Positions 15,752-22,486 of a DNA stretch of 24,502 nt are shown one piece after another; the first letter of the stretch is position 1, and each line of letters begins with the position of its first letter. Both the position numbers and the translations under genes were made by a program. Source of the DNA: an uncultured Clostridia bacterium (GTDB taxonomy: Bacteria; Bacillota; Clostridia; Oscillospirales; Ruminococcaceae); NCBI GenBank assembly GCA_937891895.1, contig CALATN010000112.1, forward strand, positions 1 through 24,502, in the 5' to 3' direction. The notes below the pieces were generated by a model. The model searched no databases, had not been told where the DNA came from, and saw only the letters and a list, made by a program, of their open reading frames with translations.

Positions 15752-16972
15752 ATGAAAAAGGCTTTGTCGTTAATAATTAGAATAGTTAATTTAATGATAA
15801 TAACAACATTTATTGTTGTAATCTATTATAATAATTCATTGCCGAATAATTACTATGTAACAACTGGTGATGAACTGGAAATTTCAAAAATGATTGAAAC
15901 AGAGTATTGTTCAGGTGCTGTATATAATCAGAATAAGATACAAAAAAACGAAAGTATTGCAGAACTTAAATTATTAGGTATTATACCCATTAAAACCGTA
16001 AGTATATGCGAAGTTGAAGAGCCTGTATTGATTCCATGCGGAACACCTTTTGGTATAAAACTTATTACTGATGGGGTAATAGTGGTAGAAGTAAGCAGCT
16101 TTGAATCTTTTGATGGTATTTCTTCGCCAGCATATGATGCTGGAATAAGAAGCGGTGATATTATCAAAACAATAAATGGTGTAAAAATAGAGTCAAATGA
16201 AGATATAGAAAAAATAATATCCGAAAGTAATGGACATTATAAGGAATTTGAAGTAATTCGTGATGGAAAGCAGAAAATTGTAAAAATCATACCGAAAAAA
16301 TGTATAATTGATAATTCATATAGAATAGGTTTATGGGTTAGGGACAGTTCAGCAGGTATAGGAACGCTTACTTTTTATAATCCTAAAACAAAAGTTTTTG
16401 CAGGACTTGGACATCCAGTTTGTGATGTAGATACAGGTAATATTCTTCCATTGCTAAAAGGGGAAGTAGTTGGTGTAGAAATCAATGGTGTAAAAAAAGG
16501 TAAGTCAGGTTTCCCGGGAGAATTACTTGGTAGCTTTGCAGTGAATTCTACAATAGGAACATTGGAGATAAATAATGTCAATGGGCTATATGGTCAGTTA
16601 TCATCAGCAGATTTTGAAAATCAACCATTACCGCTTGGAATGCGACAGGAAATAAAAACAGGGAAAGCATATATTTATACAACTGTTGAGGGTAAAAAAC
16701 CTCAAAAATATGAAATAAATATTGAGAAAATCGATTATAATATGACTCAAGAATGTAAAAATATGGTTATTAAAGTTACAGATAGGGAATTGCTTGAAAA
16801 AACCGGAGGAATTGTTCAAGGAATGAGCGGAAGTCCTATTATACAAGATGGAAAGCTTGTAGGAGCAGTAACTCATGTGTTTGTAAATAATCCGACTAAA
16901 GGGTATGCAATATTTGCTGATACAATGTATGATACAGCTTTTTCAGTTCTAAAAGAAAATAAAGTAGCATAA
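15752..16972 (+). CDS. spoIVB: SpoIVB-type serine peptidase (S55), sporulation
   Basis: SpoIVB is the signalling peptidase secreted from the forespore that triggers pro-sigma-K processing in sporulating Bacillus. The layout is complete: an N-terminal membrane anchor (about residues 3-30), a PDZ domain (SSPAYDAGIRSGDIIKTINGVKI), then the S55 peptidase domain with H221 and D225 in GLGHPVCD and the serine motif GMSGSPI (S359), followed by GKLVGAVTHVFVNNP. ATG 15752 gives 406 residues and a sensible anchor, though its ribosome binding site is weak; an upstream TTG at 15698 is less likely. The usual recN and spo0A neighbours are absent. I found no convincing sigma-F or sigma-G promoter by eye. Very AT-rich, like the neighbouring membrane-protein gene. 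Confidence 0.92.
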   Translation: MKKALSLIIRIVNLMIITTFIVVIYYNNSLPNNYYVTTGDELEISKMIETEYCSGAVYNQNKIQKNESIAELKLLGIIPIKTVSICEVEEPVLIPCGTPFGIKLITDGVIVVEVSSFESFDGISSPAYDAGIRSGDIIKTINGVKIESNEDIEKIISESNGHYKEFEVIRDGKQKIVKIIPKKCIIDNSYRIGLWVRDSSAGIGTLTFYNPKTKVFAGLGHPVCDVDTGNILPLLKGEVVGVEINGVKKGKSGFPGELLGSFAVNSTIGTLEINNVNGLYGQLSSADFENQPLPLGMRQEIKTGKAYIYTTVEGKKPQKYEINIEKIDYNMTQECKNMVIKVTDRELLEKTGGIVQGMSGSPIIQDGKLVGAVTHVFVNNPTKGYAIFADTMYDTAFSVLKENKVA

Positions 16973-16987
16973 TATATAAAAGAAACA

Positions 16988-17025
16988 TTTTTCAGGTAAG
17001 TCAAATTTTTGACTTATCTGAAAAA
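16988..17025. terminator. Hairpin after spoIVB
   Basis: Arms 16988-17005 and 17008-17025 pair almost fully (core CAGGTAAGTC/GACTTATCTG, one G-T wobble). The T-run on the + strand is short (AATTTC), so it may be a weak terminator. It also separates spoIVB from the tRNA promoter 16 bp beyond. Confidence 0.65.
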
Positions 17026-17040
17026 ATTTCAAAAAAGGTA

Positions 17041-17069
17041 TTGACAAATGAAAAATAATGGTGTATAAT
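17041..17069 (+). promoter_or_regulatory. Consensus promoter of the tRNA operon
   Basis: TTGACA (17041-17046), a 17-bp spacer and TATAAT (17064-17069) form a perfect consensus. The transcript would begin near 17076 with a short hairpin CGTCG...CGGCG (17076-17094) before the first tRNA. Confidence 0.92.
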
Positions 17070-17110
17070 AAATATCGTCGTTGGGAAAGCGGCGTAAACA
17101 GTTGAAAAGT

Positions 17111-17186
17111 GGGAGCATAGCTCAGCTGGGAGAGCACCTGCCTTACAAGCAGGGGGTCATAGGTTCGAGCCCTATTGTTCCCACCA
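17111..17186 (+). tRNA. tRNA-Val (anticodon TAC)
   Basis: The cloverleaf closes: acceptor GGGAGCA pairs with TGTTCCC (one G-T), the anticodon loop is CTTACAA, and the T arm is ATAGG-TTCGAGC-CCTAT. Discriminator A and CCA (17184-17186) are encoded. First gene of a four-tRNA transcript. Confidence 0.97.
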
Positions 17187-17191
17187 AAATT

Positions 17192-17268
17192 GGCCTGGTA
17201 GTTCAGCTGGTTAGAACGCCGCCCTGTCACGGCGGAGGTCGTGGGTTCGAGTCCCATCCAGGTCGCCA
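17192..17268 (+). tRNA. tRNA-Asp (anticodon GTC)
   Basis: Acceptor GGCCTGG pairs with CCAGGTC, the anticodon loop is CTGTCAC within a CCGCC/GGCGG stem, and the T arm has GGTTCGAGTCCC. Discriminator G and CCA (17266-17268) are encoded. It starts 5 bp after tRNA-Val. Confidence 0.97.
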
Positions 17269-17312
17269 CAATTCCTTTGAGGAATTATATATGGTAGCTG
17301 TACCGCGAAGAT

Positions 17313-17388
17313 GCCTCTGTAGCTCAGTCGGTAGAGCAGGGGACTGAAAATCCCCGTGTCGATGGTTCGATTCCGTCCGGAGGCACCA
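17313..17388 (+). tRNA. tRNA-Phe (anticodon GAA)
   Basis: Acceptor GCCTCTG pairs with CGGAGGC (one T-G), the anticodon loop is CTGAAAA in a GGGGA/TCCCC stem, and the T arm contains GGTTCGATTCC. Discriminator A and encoded CCA (17386-17388) follow. Confidence 0.97.
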
Positions 17389-17421
17389 AAAACAATTAAG
17401 TTTGTTTCAAAGTACAGTAAT

Positions 17422-17445
17422 GCGGCACTTTTCAATGTCGCTCCA
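17422..17445 (+). other. Mini tRNA-acceptor-like hairpin (possible tRNA remnant)
   Basis: GCGGCA (17422-17427) pairs with TGTCGC (17436-17441, one G-T) around an eight-base loop and is followed directly by TCCA. That is the same 5' GCGG and 3' CGCTCCATTT found at the ends of the intact tRNA-Gly next door, but with the body of the tRNA missing. It looks like a collapsed tRNA-Gly copy or deletion scar inside the tRNA transcript. A processing role is possible but untested. Confidence 0.45.
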
Positions 17446-17450
17446 TTTAT

Positions 17451-17526
17451 GCGGATTTAGCTCATCTGGTAGAGCGCCACCTTGCCAAGGTGGAGGTAGC
17501 GGGTTCGAGCCCCGTAATCCGCTCCA
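17451..17526 (+). tRNA. tRNA-Gly (anticodon GCC)
   Basis: Acceptor GCGGATT pairs with AATCCGC, the anticodon loop is TTGCCAA in a CCACC/GGTGG stem, and the T arm has GGGTTCGAGCCCC. Discriminator T and encoded CCA (17524-17526) follow. Last gene of the tRNA cluster. Confidence 0.97.
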
Positions 17527-17534
17527 TTTTAATT

Positions 17535-17570
17535 AAAGCTTGTAAGCTAAAAGCTTGCAAGCTTTTACAG
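17535..17570 (+). terminator. Terminator of the tRNA operon
   Basis: Arms 17535-17548 and 17552-17565 make a 14-bp stem (AAAGCTTGTAAGCT with AGCTTGCAAGCTTT, one G-T wobble) around an AAA loop. The T-tract after it is short, ending TTTTAC. Confidence 0.75.
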
Positions 17571-17580
17571 ATGTGAGATT

Positions 17581-17611
17581 CGTCGAGGCAATAGTCTCGG
17601 CGTTTTGTTTT
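17581..17611 (+). terminator. Second hairpin with T-tract after the tRNA operon
   Basis: CGTCGAG (17581-17587) pairs with CTCGGCG (17596-17602, one wobble), followed by TTTTGTTTTA. This is a classical intrinsic terminator, possibly a backup for the tRNA operon or an attenuator for the next gene. Confidence 0.65.
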
Positions 17612-17635
17612 ATATGCGCTTTATTTTCAGCAATT

Positions 17636-17674
17636 CCTTATGAGGTGGGAGATATTATCTCTCACGTCATAAGG
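17636..17674 (+). promoter_or_regulatory. Long near-perfect hairpin in the leader of the small membrane gene
   Basis: Arms 17636-17653 and 17657-17674 pair at 17 of 18 positions (one G-G mismatch, one G-T wobble) with an ATT loop; outer arms are CCTTATGA/TCATAAGG and inner arms GAGAT/ATCTC. There is no T-tract, so termination is unlikely. It lies 51 bp before the start at 17726. It may be an RNA regulatory or stability element, or an operator. Confidence 0.55.
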
Positions 17675-17725
17675 ATGTTTGAAAAACACCCTGCAAAAAA
17701 TCAAATTTTGAAAGGAATGTTGATT

Positions 17726-18109
17726 ATGAAAAAAGTATTGTCATCCTGTTCTGTCCTTTGCGGCGTAATAGCGCTCGCAGCACTTGTTTTCGGTATCAGA
17801 GGCCTTTTTGACAGCAGCCGCTTTATTGTTGACCTTGCAATGTTCAGTATGATTGCAACGGGCAGCTTTATGGGCTTTATCGGTAACGTGCTCAGTGTGG
17901 TAATCCTTTGCGGAGGCTTTGGTGCTATGGCTTATTACGGCATTATAAACTTTTCAAACAAAAAGGCCTTCGGCTATGGTGTAGCAATGACAGCAATCTG
18001 CGGTATTTCCTTGCTTATCGCAATTTTCGGTCACATCTTTACAATCGGCGACCTTTTCATTTTTGCACTTCCTGCAATTTATACATATGCCGTATTGAAA
18101 AACGCATAA
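17726..18109 (+). CDS. Small unknown membrane protein
   Basis: A 127-residue, very hydrophobic protein with about four predicted membrane segments (roughly 5-26, 33-56, 57-75 and 83-124, the last probably two short helices) and almost no soluble region. I do not recognise the family. ATG 17726 is chosen because AAAGGA at 17711-17716 lies 9 bp upstream; an in-frame ATG at 17717 touches the ribosome binding site, and the longer frame to 17555 would run through the hairpins. The TPR gene starts 9 bp after its stop, so they are likely co-expressed and possibly act together at the membrane. Base composition rises in G+C from here on. Confidence 0.75.
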   Translation: MKKVLSSCSVLCGVIALAALVFGIRGLFDSSRFIVDLAMFSMIATGSFMGFIGNVLSVVILCGGFGAMAYYGIINFSNKKAFGYGVAMTAICGISLLIAIFGHIFTIGDLFIFALPAIYTYAVLKNA

Positions 18110-18118
18110 GAGGCAAGT

Positions 18119-18907
18119 ATGCGCACTAAAATTGTTTTCGTGCTGAATATCCTGATTATCGTTGGAATGGCTGTCCTTATCGTGTGGCAGTTGTTCTTCG
18201 CAGAGGAACGGGATGTGAAAGTTCTTTCAAGAGCGGTTACATTGTTTGTGGTATTTCTTCTCAGCATGCTGGGGATAAAAAGAAAACGCCCTCCATTCGA
18301 TTATAAAATTTATGAGGAACGTTACGGCTACATAATAAAAACCGCCTTTAGTCACGACAGAATAAGTTATATGAAGCTTATGTCGGTTATTACTTATTAT
18401 AATGAGAATAAGTTTGACAAGGCAATAAAAACGCTTGACAAGCTGGAGGAAAGCTGTTCCGAAAGTGATGACTTTTCGGCTGTGCTGTATTTCCGTGCTC
18501 TTTGCAAGGACGAAAGCGGCAACAAGTCGGGTGCAATTGCTGACTATGAAGAATTATTGACAAGAGATTATACCCATTCGCACGCATGGTCAAATCTTGG
18601 GCTTATCTATGTGAACATTGGGAAAACTGATGAAGCACTGCGCTGTTATCGTGAAGCAGTGAGCCACGACCCCTCAAATCAGTATGCACATTGCAACCTC
18701 GGCAACCTCTATCTGCAAAAGGGCGATTATAATTCCGCTCTGGAGCACGCTCTTAAATCACTTGAAGCCGAGCCGAAAATCAGGCAGTCAATGAGCCTTG
18801 CGGCTGTATGTTACAGCAGACTCGGTGACAGTGAAAACGCCGAAAAGTATTGTAAAATGTACGGCAAATACGGCGGCAACGTCAATGAACTGAAAAACGT
18901 GTTGTAA
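18119..18907 (+). CDS. Membrane-anchored tetratricopeptide repeat protein
   Basis: A 262-residue protein with two N-terminal membrane helices (about 5-26 and 38-53) followed by a basic patch KRKR and a run of helical repeats. TPR units can be read at about 118-151, 154-187 (SHAWSNLGLIYVNIGKTDEA), 188-221 (QYAHCNLGNLYLQKGDYNSA) and 222-255, with a more divergent one near 84-117. TPR domains act as protein-protein scaffolds; no enzyme motif is present, so partner and process are unknown. GAGG precedes the ATG closely, and the gene follows the small membrane protein by 9 bp. A strong terminator follows. Confidence 0.87.
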   Translation: MRTKIVFVLNILIIVGMAVLIVWQLFFAEERDVKVLSRAVTLFVVFLLSMLGIKRKRPPFDYKIYEERYGYIIKTAFSHDRISYMKLMSVITYYNENKFDKAIKTLDKLEESCSESDDFSAVLYFRALCKDESGNKSGAIADYEELLTRDYTHSHAWSNLGLIYVNIGKTDEALRCYREAVSHDPSNQYAHCNLGNLYLQKGDYNSALEHALKSLEAEPKIRQSMSLAAVCYSRLGDSENAEKYCKMYGKYGGNVNELKNVL

Positions 18908-18910
18908 AGC

Positions 18911-18950
18911 AAACTCCGCTTCGGATAAGACCGAGCGGAGTTTTTCTTTT
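18911..18950 (+). terminator. Terminator after the TPR gene
   Basis: AAACTCCGCT-T-CGG pairs with CCGAGCGGAGTTT (one bulged base) around ATAAGA, followed by TTTTTCTTTT. It may also stop the convergent amidohydrolase transcript, though its T-run in that direction is weaker. Confidence 0.9.
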
Positions 18951-20232
18951 ACATAGATTTCTTGACAGCCATAATCTCATTGGCTTTAGCGTAAATCTTT
19001 TCAGCATCAAGTGTCGGGAATTTTCCATCCTCGTAAACAATCACACCATTTGCAACGGTCATCTTCACGTTGTCACGTGTGCCCGCAAAAACAAGATTTT
19101 TCTGTACGTTGTTCACAGGCTGCATATTCGGTCTGTTCATATCAATTACAACCATATCAGCCTTGCTGCCCTCGGAAAGTGTCACGCAGTCATCAAGTCC
19201 CATAGCAAGCGCACCGCCGCTTGTTGCCGCACGGAGTACAGCACCCGCAGGCATTGCGGAAGCGTCATTCTCACGGACTTTCTGAAGCACGGAAGCAAGA
19301 TACATCTCACGGAACATATCAAGTGCGTTGTTGCTGGCAGGTCCGTCAGTACCGATTGCAAGGTTGATACCCATTTCGTTCATCTTGGCAAGTGGAGCAA
19401 TTCCGCTTGCAAGCTTGCAGTTTGAGCAAGGGTTTGTCACAACGTAAAGTCCACGCTTCCTGAAGATATTCAAATCCTCATCGGTCATATGTACGCAATG
19501 GAAACCGCCGCCGCCGTACTCAAACATACCAAGACTTTCCATAAGCGCAGTAGGAGTCATACCGTGACGCTCAATGCAGCCCTGAACCTCATTTGCAGTT
19601 TCACTGTTGTGGGTGTAAAGCGGCTGCTTGTACTTTTTGGCAAGCTCGGCAATTCCTTTGAGTATAGAAATGTGAGTTGTATACTCAGCGTGAAATCCCA
19701 TCTTGAAGGATACCAGCGGATTAAGGCTGTTGAAGCGTGTGTAGTAATCTTCAAGACGTGATAAAGCGGAGTCGTAATCAGCCTGATTGTCACCGCCCGA
19801 AACCGCACCGCAGAGTACAAGGCGCAGACCCGTGTCAATTGCCGCCTGTGCAATGGAATCGGGGAAGAAGTACATATCAAAAGCAGCAGTAGTGCCGCCT
19901 GCGAAATATTCAAGAGCCGCAAGCTTTGTCAGTTCGTAGACATCATCTGGAGTAAGCTTGTCCTCCATAGGGAAAACCTGCTTGAAAAGCCAGTCGTTGA
20001 GGGGCAGGTCATCAGCGTAGGAGCGGAGGAAGGTCATAGCGGAATGAGTGTGTGCATTTTTGAAGGAAGGCATAATCAGGTTGCCGCCGAGGTTTATCTC
20101 GCGGTCAAACTGACCGTCCTTTTTCTCTGTGCCGACATAAGTAATCCTGTCGCCGTCAGTGTGGATTTCACCATTGAAAATATCCTTTCCTGCCTCAGTA
20201 AGCAGGGCAGCATTGTAAAATCTGAGTTTCAT
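18949..20232 (-). CDS. Amidohydrolase, MtaD-like (methylthioadenosine/S-adenosylhomocysteine deaminase family)
   Basis: A cytosolic metal-dependent hydrolase of the ATZ/TRZ-MtaD group. The family usually deaminates the adenine of S-adenosylhomocysteine, methylthioadenosine or related nucleosides, or chlorinated triazines and guanine-like rings. Metal ligands and catalytic residues can be placed: H61 and H63 (AHTHSAM), H208 and E211 (THNSETANEV), H248 (HCVHMT) and D296 (IGTDGPASNN). The C-terminus contains the GSKADMVVID strand that closes the composite beta domain. ATG 20232 (427 residues) is preferred over GTG 20238, since AAAGGA on the minus strand is 8 bp from the ATG. It is monocistronic. 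The exact substrate is not determined. Confidence 0.87.
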   Translation of the reverse strand: MKLRFYNAALLTEAGKDIFNGEIHTDGDRITYVGTEKKDGQFDREINLGGNLIMPSFKNAHTHSAMTFLRSYADDLPLNDWLFKQVFPMEDKLTPDDVYELTKLAALEYFAGGTTAAFDMYFFPDSIAQAAIDTGLRLVLCGAVSGGDNQADYDSALSRLEDYYTRFNSLNPLVSFKMGFHAEYTTHISILKGIAELAKKYKQPLYTHNSETANEVQGCIERHGMTPTALMESLGMFEYGGGGFHCVHMTDEDLNIFRKRGLYVVTNPCSNCKLASGIAPLAKMNEMGINLAIGTDGPASNNALDMFREMYLASVLQKVRENDASAMPAGAVLRAATSGGALAMGLDDCVTLSEGSKADMVVIDMNRPNMQPVNNVQKNLVFAGTRDNVKMTVANGVIVYEDGKFPTLDAEKIYAKANEIMAVKKSM

Positions 20233-20266
20233 AAGCACGTTCCTTTCATAAAGGTATTCTGAATAA

Positions 20267-20295
20267 ATTATAACATATAAAATTGAAAATGTAAA
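20267..20295 (-). promoter_or_regulatory. Promoter of the amidohydrolase gene
   Basis: On the minus strand TTTACA (20295-20290) and TATAAT (20272-20267) are 17 bp apart, with a TGT extension on the -10. The -35 overlaps the outer arm of the palindromic repeat at 20293-20386. Confidence 0.75.
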
Positions 20296-20386
20296 TTATA
20301 ATTTAGCGGTGAGAGTGTGGAGACCTATTGAGGGAGACCCTTTTGAAAAAGGGTCATCCCTCAAACTCCCCGTTAAATTCCAATTT
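20293..20386 (+). repeat. Palindromic interspersed repeat, copy 1 (MITE/REP-like)
   Basis: A 94-bp near-palindrome. The outer arms are AAATT..AATTTAGCGGTGAGAGT and ACTCCCCGTTAAATT..AATTT. The inner hairpin at 20328-20364 pairs TTGAGGG with CCCTCAA and ACCCTTTT with AAAAGGGT around a few bases. A second, diverged copy lies at the right edge of the window in the same orientation. It contains no gene. It sits between divergent promoters and supplies part of the amidohydrolase -35. A mobile or mobilisable palindrome family is the most natural reading; copy number elsewhere is unknown. Confidence 0.75.
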
Positions 20387-20427
20387 GTCAAATTGTGGTG
20401 AAAAATGTACAAAATTTCACATTGCCC

Positions 20428-20456
20428 TTGACAGATTTTTTGTAATGGTGTATAAT
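20428..20456 (+). promoter_or_regulatory. Consensus promoter of degV
   Basis: TTGACA (20428-20433), 17-bp spacer, TATAAT (20451-20456). Fourteen bases of spacer plus -10 (TAATGGTGTATAAT) are identical to the tRNA operon promoter at 17056-17069. Confidence 0.92.
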
Positions 20457-20485
20457 TTGTGTATTAACATCTGAAAGGAACACTT

Positions 20486-21379
20486 ATGGAAAATCGTGAT
20501 TATATAATTGTTACCGATACAACAACCGATATGGGTGCTGATTACTACAAGGAAAACAACATACCTTATGTTGCGCTCCACTATATTATGGACGATAAGG
20601 AGTACGTCCAGTACGCTGAGGACGGAATTGATATAAAGACCTTCTACGACAAAATCAGAAACGGAAGTATGCCTAAAACTTCGCAGGCTTCTTACGAGGA
20701 TTTGTTCAATACATTCGAAGAAATTGTCAAGGATGGCAGGGATATCTTCTATCTTTCCTTTTCCTCTGCACTCAGCGGCTCTTATCATACCTCTACCATT
20801 GTTGCGGGAGATATTATGGAAAAATACCCCGACCGCAAGGTAAAGTGCATTGACTCAGCAGCTGCCTGCGGCGGTGAGGGTCTGCTTCTTGATATGTGCG
20901 TAAGAAAATACAACGACGGCTACTCTCTTGACAAGCTTGTTTCCTATGCTGAGGAAACCAAAAACAAGATTGCTCATTTCGTTGTTGCCGACGACCTTAA
21001 TCACCTCCACAGAGGCGGACGCGTTTCAAAGGTTTCCGCAGTGGTAGGCGGTATGCTCGGTATCAAGCCTCTTATCCACGTAAATGACGAGGGTAAGCTT
21101 ATTCCTTACGGTAAAATGCGAGGAAGAAAAGCAGCAATTGAGTCGCTTGCAAAGCAGATGAAGAAAAAATATATTCCGGGCGCAAATGAGGAAATTTTCA
21201 TCAATCACGCTGACTGCCTTGAGGACGCAGAATATCTCGGCAATTATGTCAAGAAGCTTATGCCTGATGTAAAGAGAGTGCGTTACGGCGATATCGGTGC
21301 TGTAATCGGCTCTCATACCGGTGCAGGTACTCTCGCAATTTTCTTTGTTGCGGACAACAAATATCCTGTTACACTTTAA
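20486..21379 (+). CDS. DegV family fatty-acid-binding protein
   Basis: A 297-residue DegV (FakB-type) protein. Members bind a fatty acid and present it to a DhaK-like kinase (FakA) for phosphorylation. The landmarks are IIVTDTTTDM at residues 7-16, the PKTSQAS segment near 63-69, LSFSSALSGSYHTS near 90-103, IDSAAACGGEGLL near 122-134 and the LHRGGRVSK helix before the GMLGIKPL strand. The ATG at 20486 has GAAAGGA upstream and a perfect promoter. It appears monocistronic, ending in a terminator shared with the convergent CPBP gene. No FakA-like kinase gene is in the window. Confidence 0.94.
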   Translation: MENRDYIIVTDTTTDMGADYYKENNIPYVALHYIMDDKEYVQYAEDGIDIKTFYDKIRNGSMPKTSQASYEDLFNTFEEIVKDGRDIFYLSFSSALSGSYHTSTIVAGDIMEKYPDRKVKCIDSAAACGGEGLLLDMCVRKYNDGYSLDKLVSYAEETKNKIAHFVVADDLNHLHRGGRVSKVSAVVGGMLGIKPLIHVNDEGKLIPYGKMRGRKAAIESLAKQMKKKYIPGANEEIFINHADCLEDAEYLGNYVKKLMPDVKRVRYGDIGAVIGSHTGAGTLAIFFVADNKYPVTL

Positions 21380-21385
21380 AAAATC

Positions 21386-21418
21386 ACTCCGCTGACGGAT
21401 TTGTTCCGACAGCGGAGT
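21386..21418. terminator. Terminator between degV and the CPBP gene
   Basis: ACTCCGCTG-A-CGGA pairs with TCCG-A-CAGCGGAGT (one internal A-A mismatch) around a five-base loop, followed by TCGTTTTAC on the + strand and TGATTTTTT on the minus strand. It serves both converging genes. Confidence 0.88.
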
Positions 21419-21423
21419 TCGTT

Positions 21424-22452
21424 TTACATAAACGGATGAACAAGATTAAGGAAAGTATATGCGGCAAACATAATCCACCAGCAAATCGCAGTAGCAAACA
21501 CAGGCCACGTTCTTGCCTTTCCCGCAGGAGTAGGGCGGCGCATATTGTGTCCCTTTACAAGAGCAATAATTCCTATAATCAGCGCACCGAGCATAAAGCC
21601 CATCCGCAGGACAAAGTTCACAAGCACAGGAACCATAACCTCAGGTGTCATCAGTTCGGTTGCAGCTGTAAGGTCACCGCCTGCAATACTGTTGAAAAGG
21701 TCAGGAGCAACATACTGTATCCAGCAGCTTGTCACTGTAGCAAAGGTATTGAGGAAAATGTGAGTAAAAATCGCAGGAACAATCGAGCCGCTCTTGATTG
21801 TAACAATCGCAAGGGGAATACCTACAAGGAAACCGAGAATTGCCTGCTGATAATTCTGATGCATAAGCCCGAAAACAGCTGCCGAAAGGAAAATAGCGAA
21901 ACGCTCGTTATACTTACGCATTGACTGGAGGATTACTCCTCTGTATAAAAGCTCCTCAAGCACAGGTCCAAGCAGACAAGCATAGAAATACATTATCAGG
22001 TTTGCCGGAAGCGAGGTTGTTGCACTTAAATCGGCAGTAGACCCTTCAAGCCCGAACATACGGAGAATTTCCGAAATAAATGTTACAATAAACGAAGCTG
22101 CTGTCTGCAATCCGAGAGCAAGCACAATGAGCTTTGCGACCGTCATTCCCGTATAATTTTCACGGGTAAACATCGGCTTGAAATCGAGCTTTAGAAGCTT
22201 GATGCCGATAAATATCGAAGTTACTTCAGCAAGAATAGGAAATCCGCAGGAGTAAATTACTCTTGCCATATCCGTCCAGATTTCTTCACCGAATATAATT
22301 TCAAGGACAACTTTTGTCACCAGAGAAAATACATTGAAGATAAACGTATTTATTATCAGCACCACCGCAACCTTGTTGTATTTCAGACGGATGGCACGTT
22401 TTTCCTCAGCGTCGGGAATAACCGAAATCTGAGGTATATTTGAAGTATCCAT
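21424..22452 (-). CDS. CPBP family intramembrane glutamic protease
   Basis: A 342-residue integral membrane protein of the CPBP (CAAX protease and bacteriocin-processing) family, also called Abi. The conserved motifs lie inside membrane helices: EELLYRG with E166/E167 and R171, FGLMH (H198) and HIFLN (H231, N235). About eight hydrophobic helices are visible, starting at residues 26-54. Bacterial members are linked to protein maturation, bacteriocin immunity and stress; no bacteriocin gene is seen nearby. The minus-strand AAAGGG lies 5-10 bases before the ATG, and a perfect consensus promoter sits upstream. The gene is single, converging on degV. Confidence 0.92.
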   Translation of the reverse strand: MDTSNIPQISVIPDAEEKRAIRLKYNKVAVVLIINTFIFNVFSLVTKVVLEIIFGEEIWTDMARVIYSCGFPILAEVTSIFIGIKLLKLDFKPMFTRENYTGMTVAKLIVLALGLQTAASFIVTFISEILRMFGLEGSTADLSATTSLPANLIMYFYACLLGPVLEELLYRGVILQSMRKYNERFAIFLSAAVFGLMHQNYQQAILGFLVGIPLAIVTIKSGSIVPAIFTHIFLNTFATVTSCWIQYVAPDLFNSIAGGDLTAATELMTPEVMVPVLVNFVLRMGFMLGALIIGIIALVKGHNMRRPTPAGKARTWPVFATAICWWIMFAAYTFLNLVHPFM

Positions 22453-22486
22453 AAGAGCCCTTTCTTGTTAGCAAATTTTTAATAGT

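Noticed and set aside
17081..17347. Open frames across the tRNA cluster on both strands, including peptides like GSIAQLGEHLPYKQGVIGSSPIVP
   Set aside because: These are the familiar spurious translations of tRNA genes; the cloverleaf structures explain the sequence.
17555..17725. Longer N-terminus for the small membrane protein starting at TTG 17555
   Set aside because: The extra codons run through two hairpins and end at a clear ribosome binding site serving ATG 17726; the extension has no protein-like features.
19011..19922. Several open frames on both strands inside the amidohydrolase gene
   Set aside because: They arise from the higher G+C content; only the amidohydrolase frame carries conserved metal ligands and a proper start.
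20417..20788. Minus-strand 123-codon open frame opposite degV
   Set aside because: It overlaps the degV promoter and N-terminus, which have full family support; composition looks like a frame shadow.
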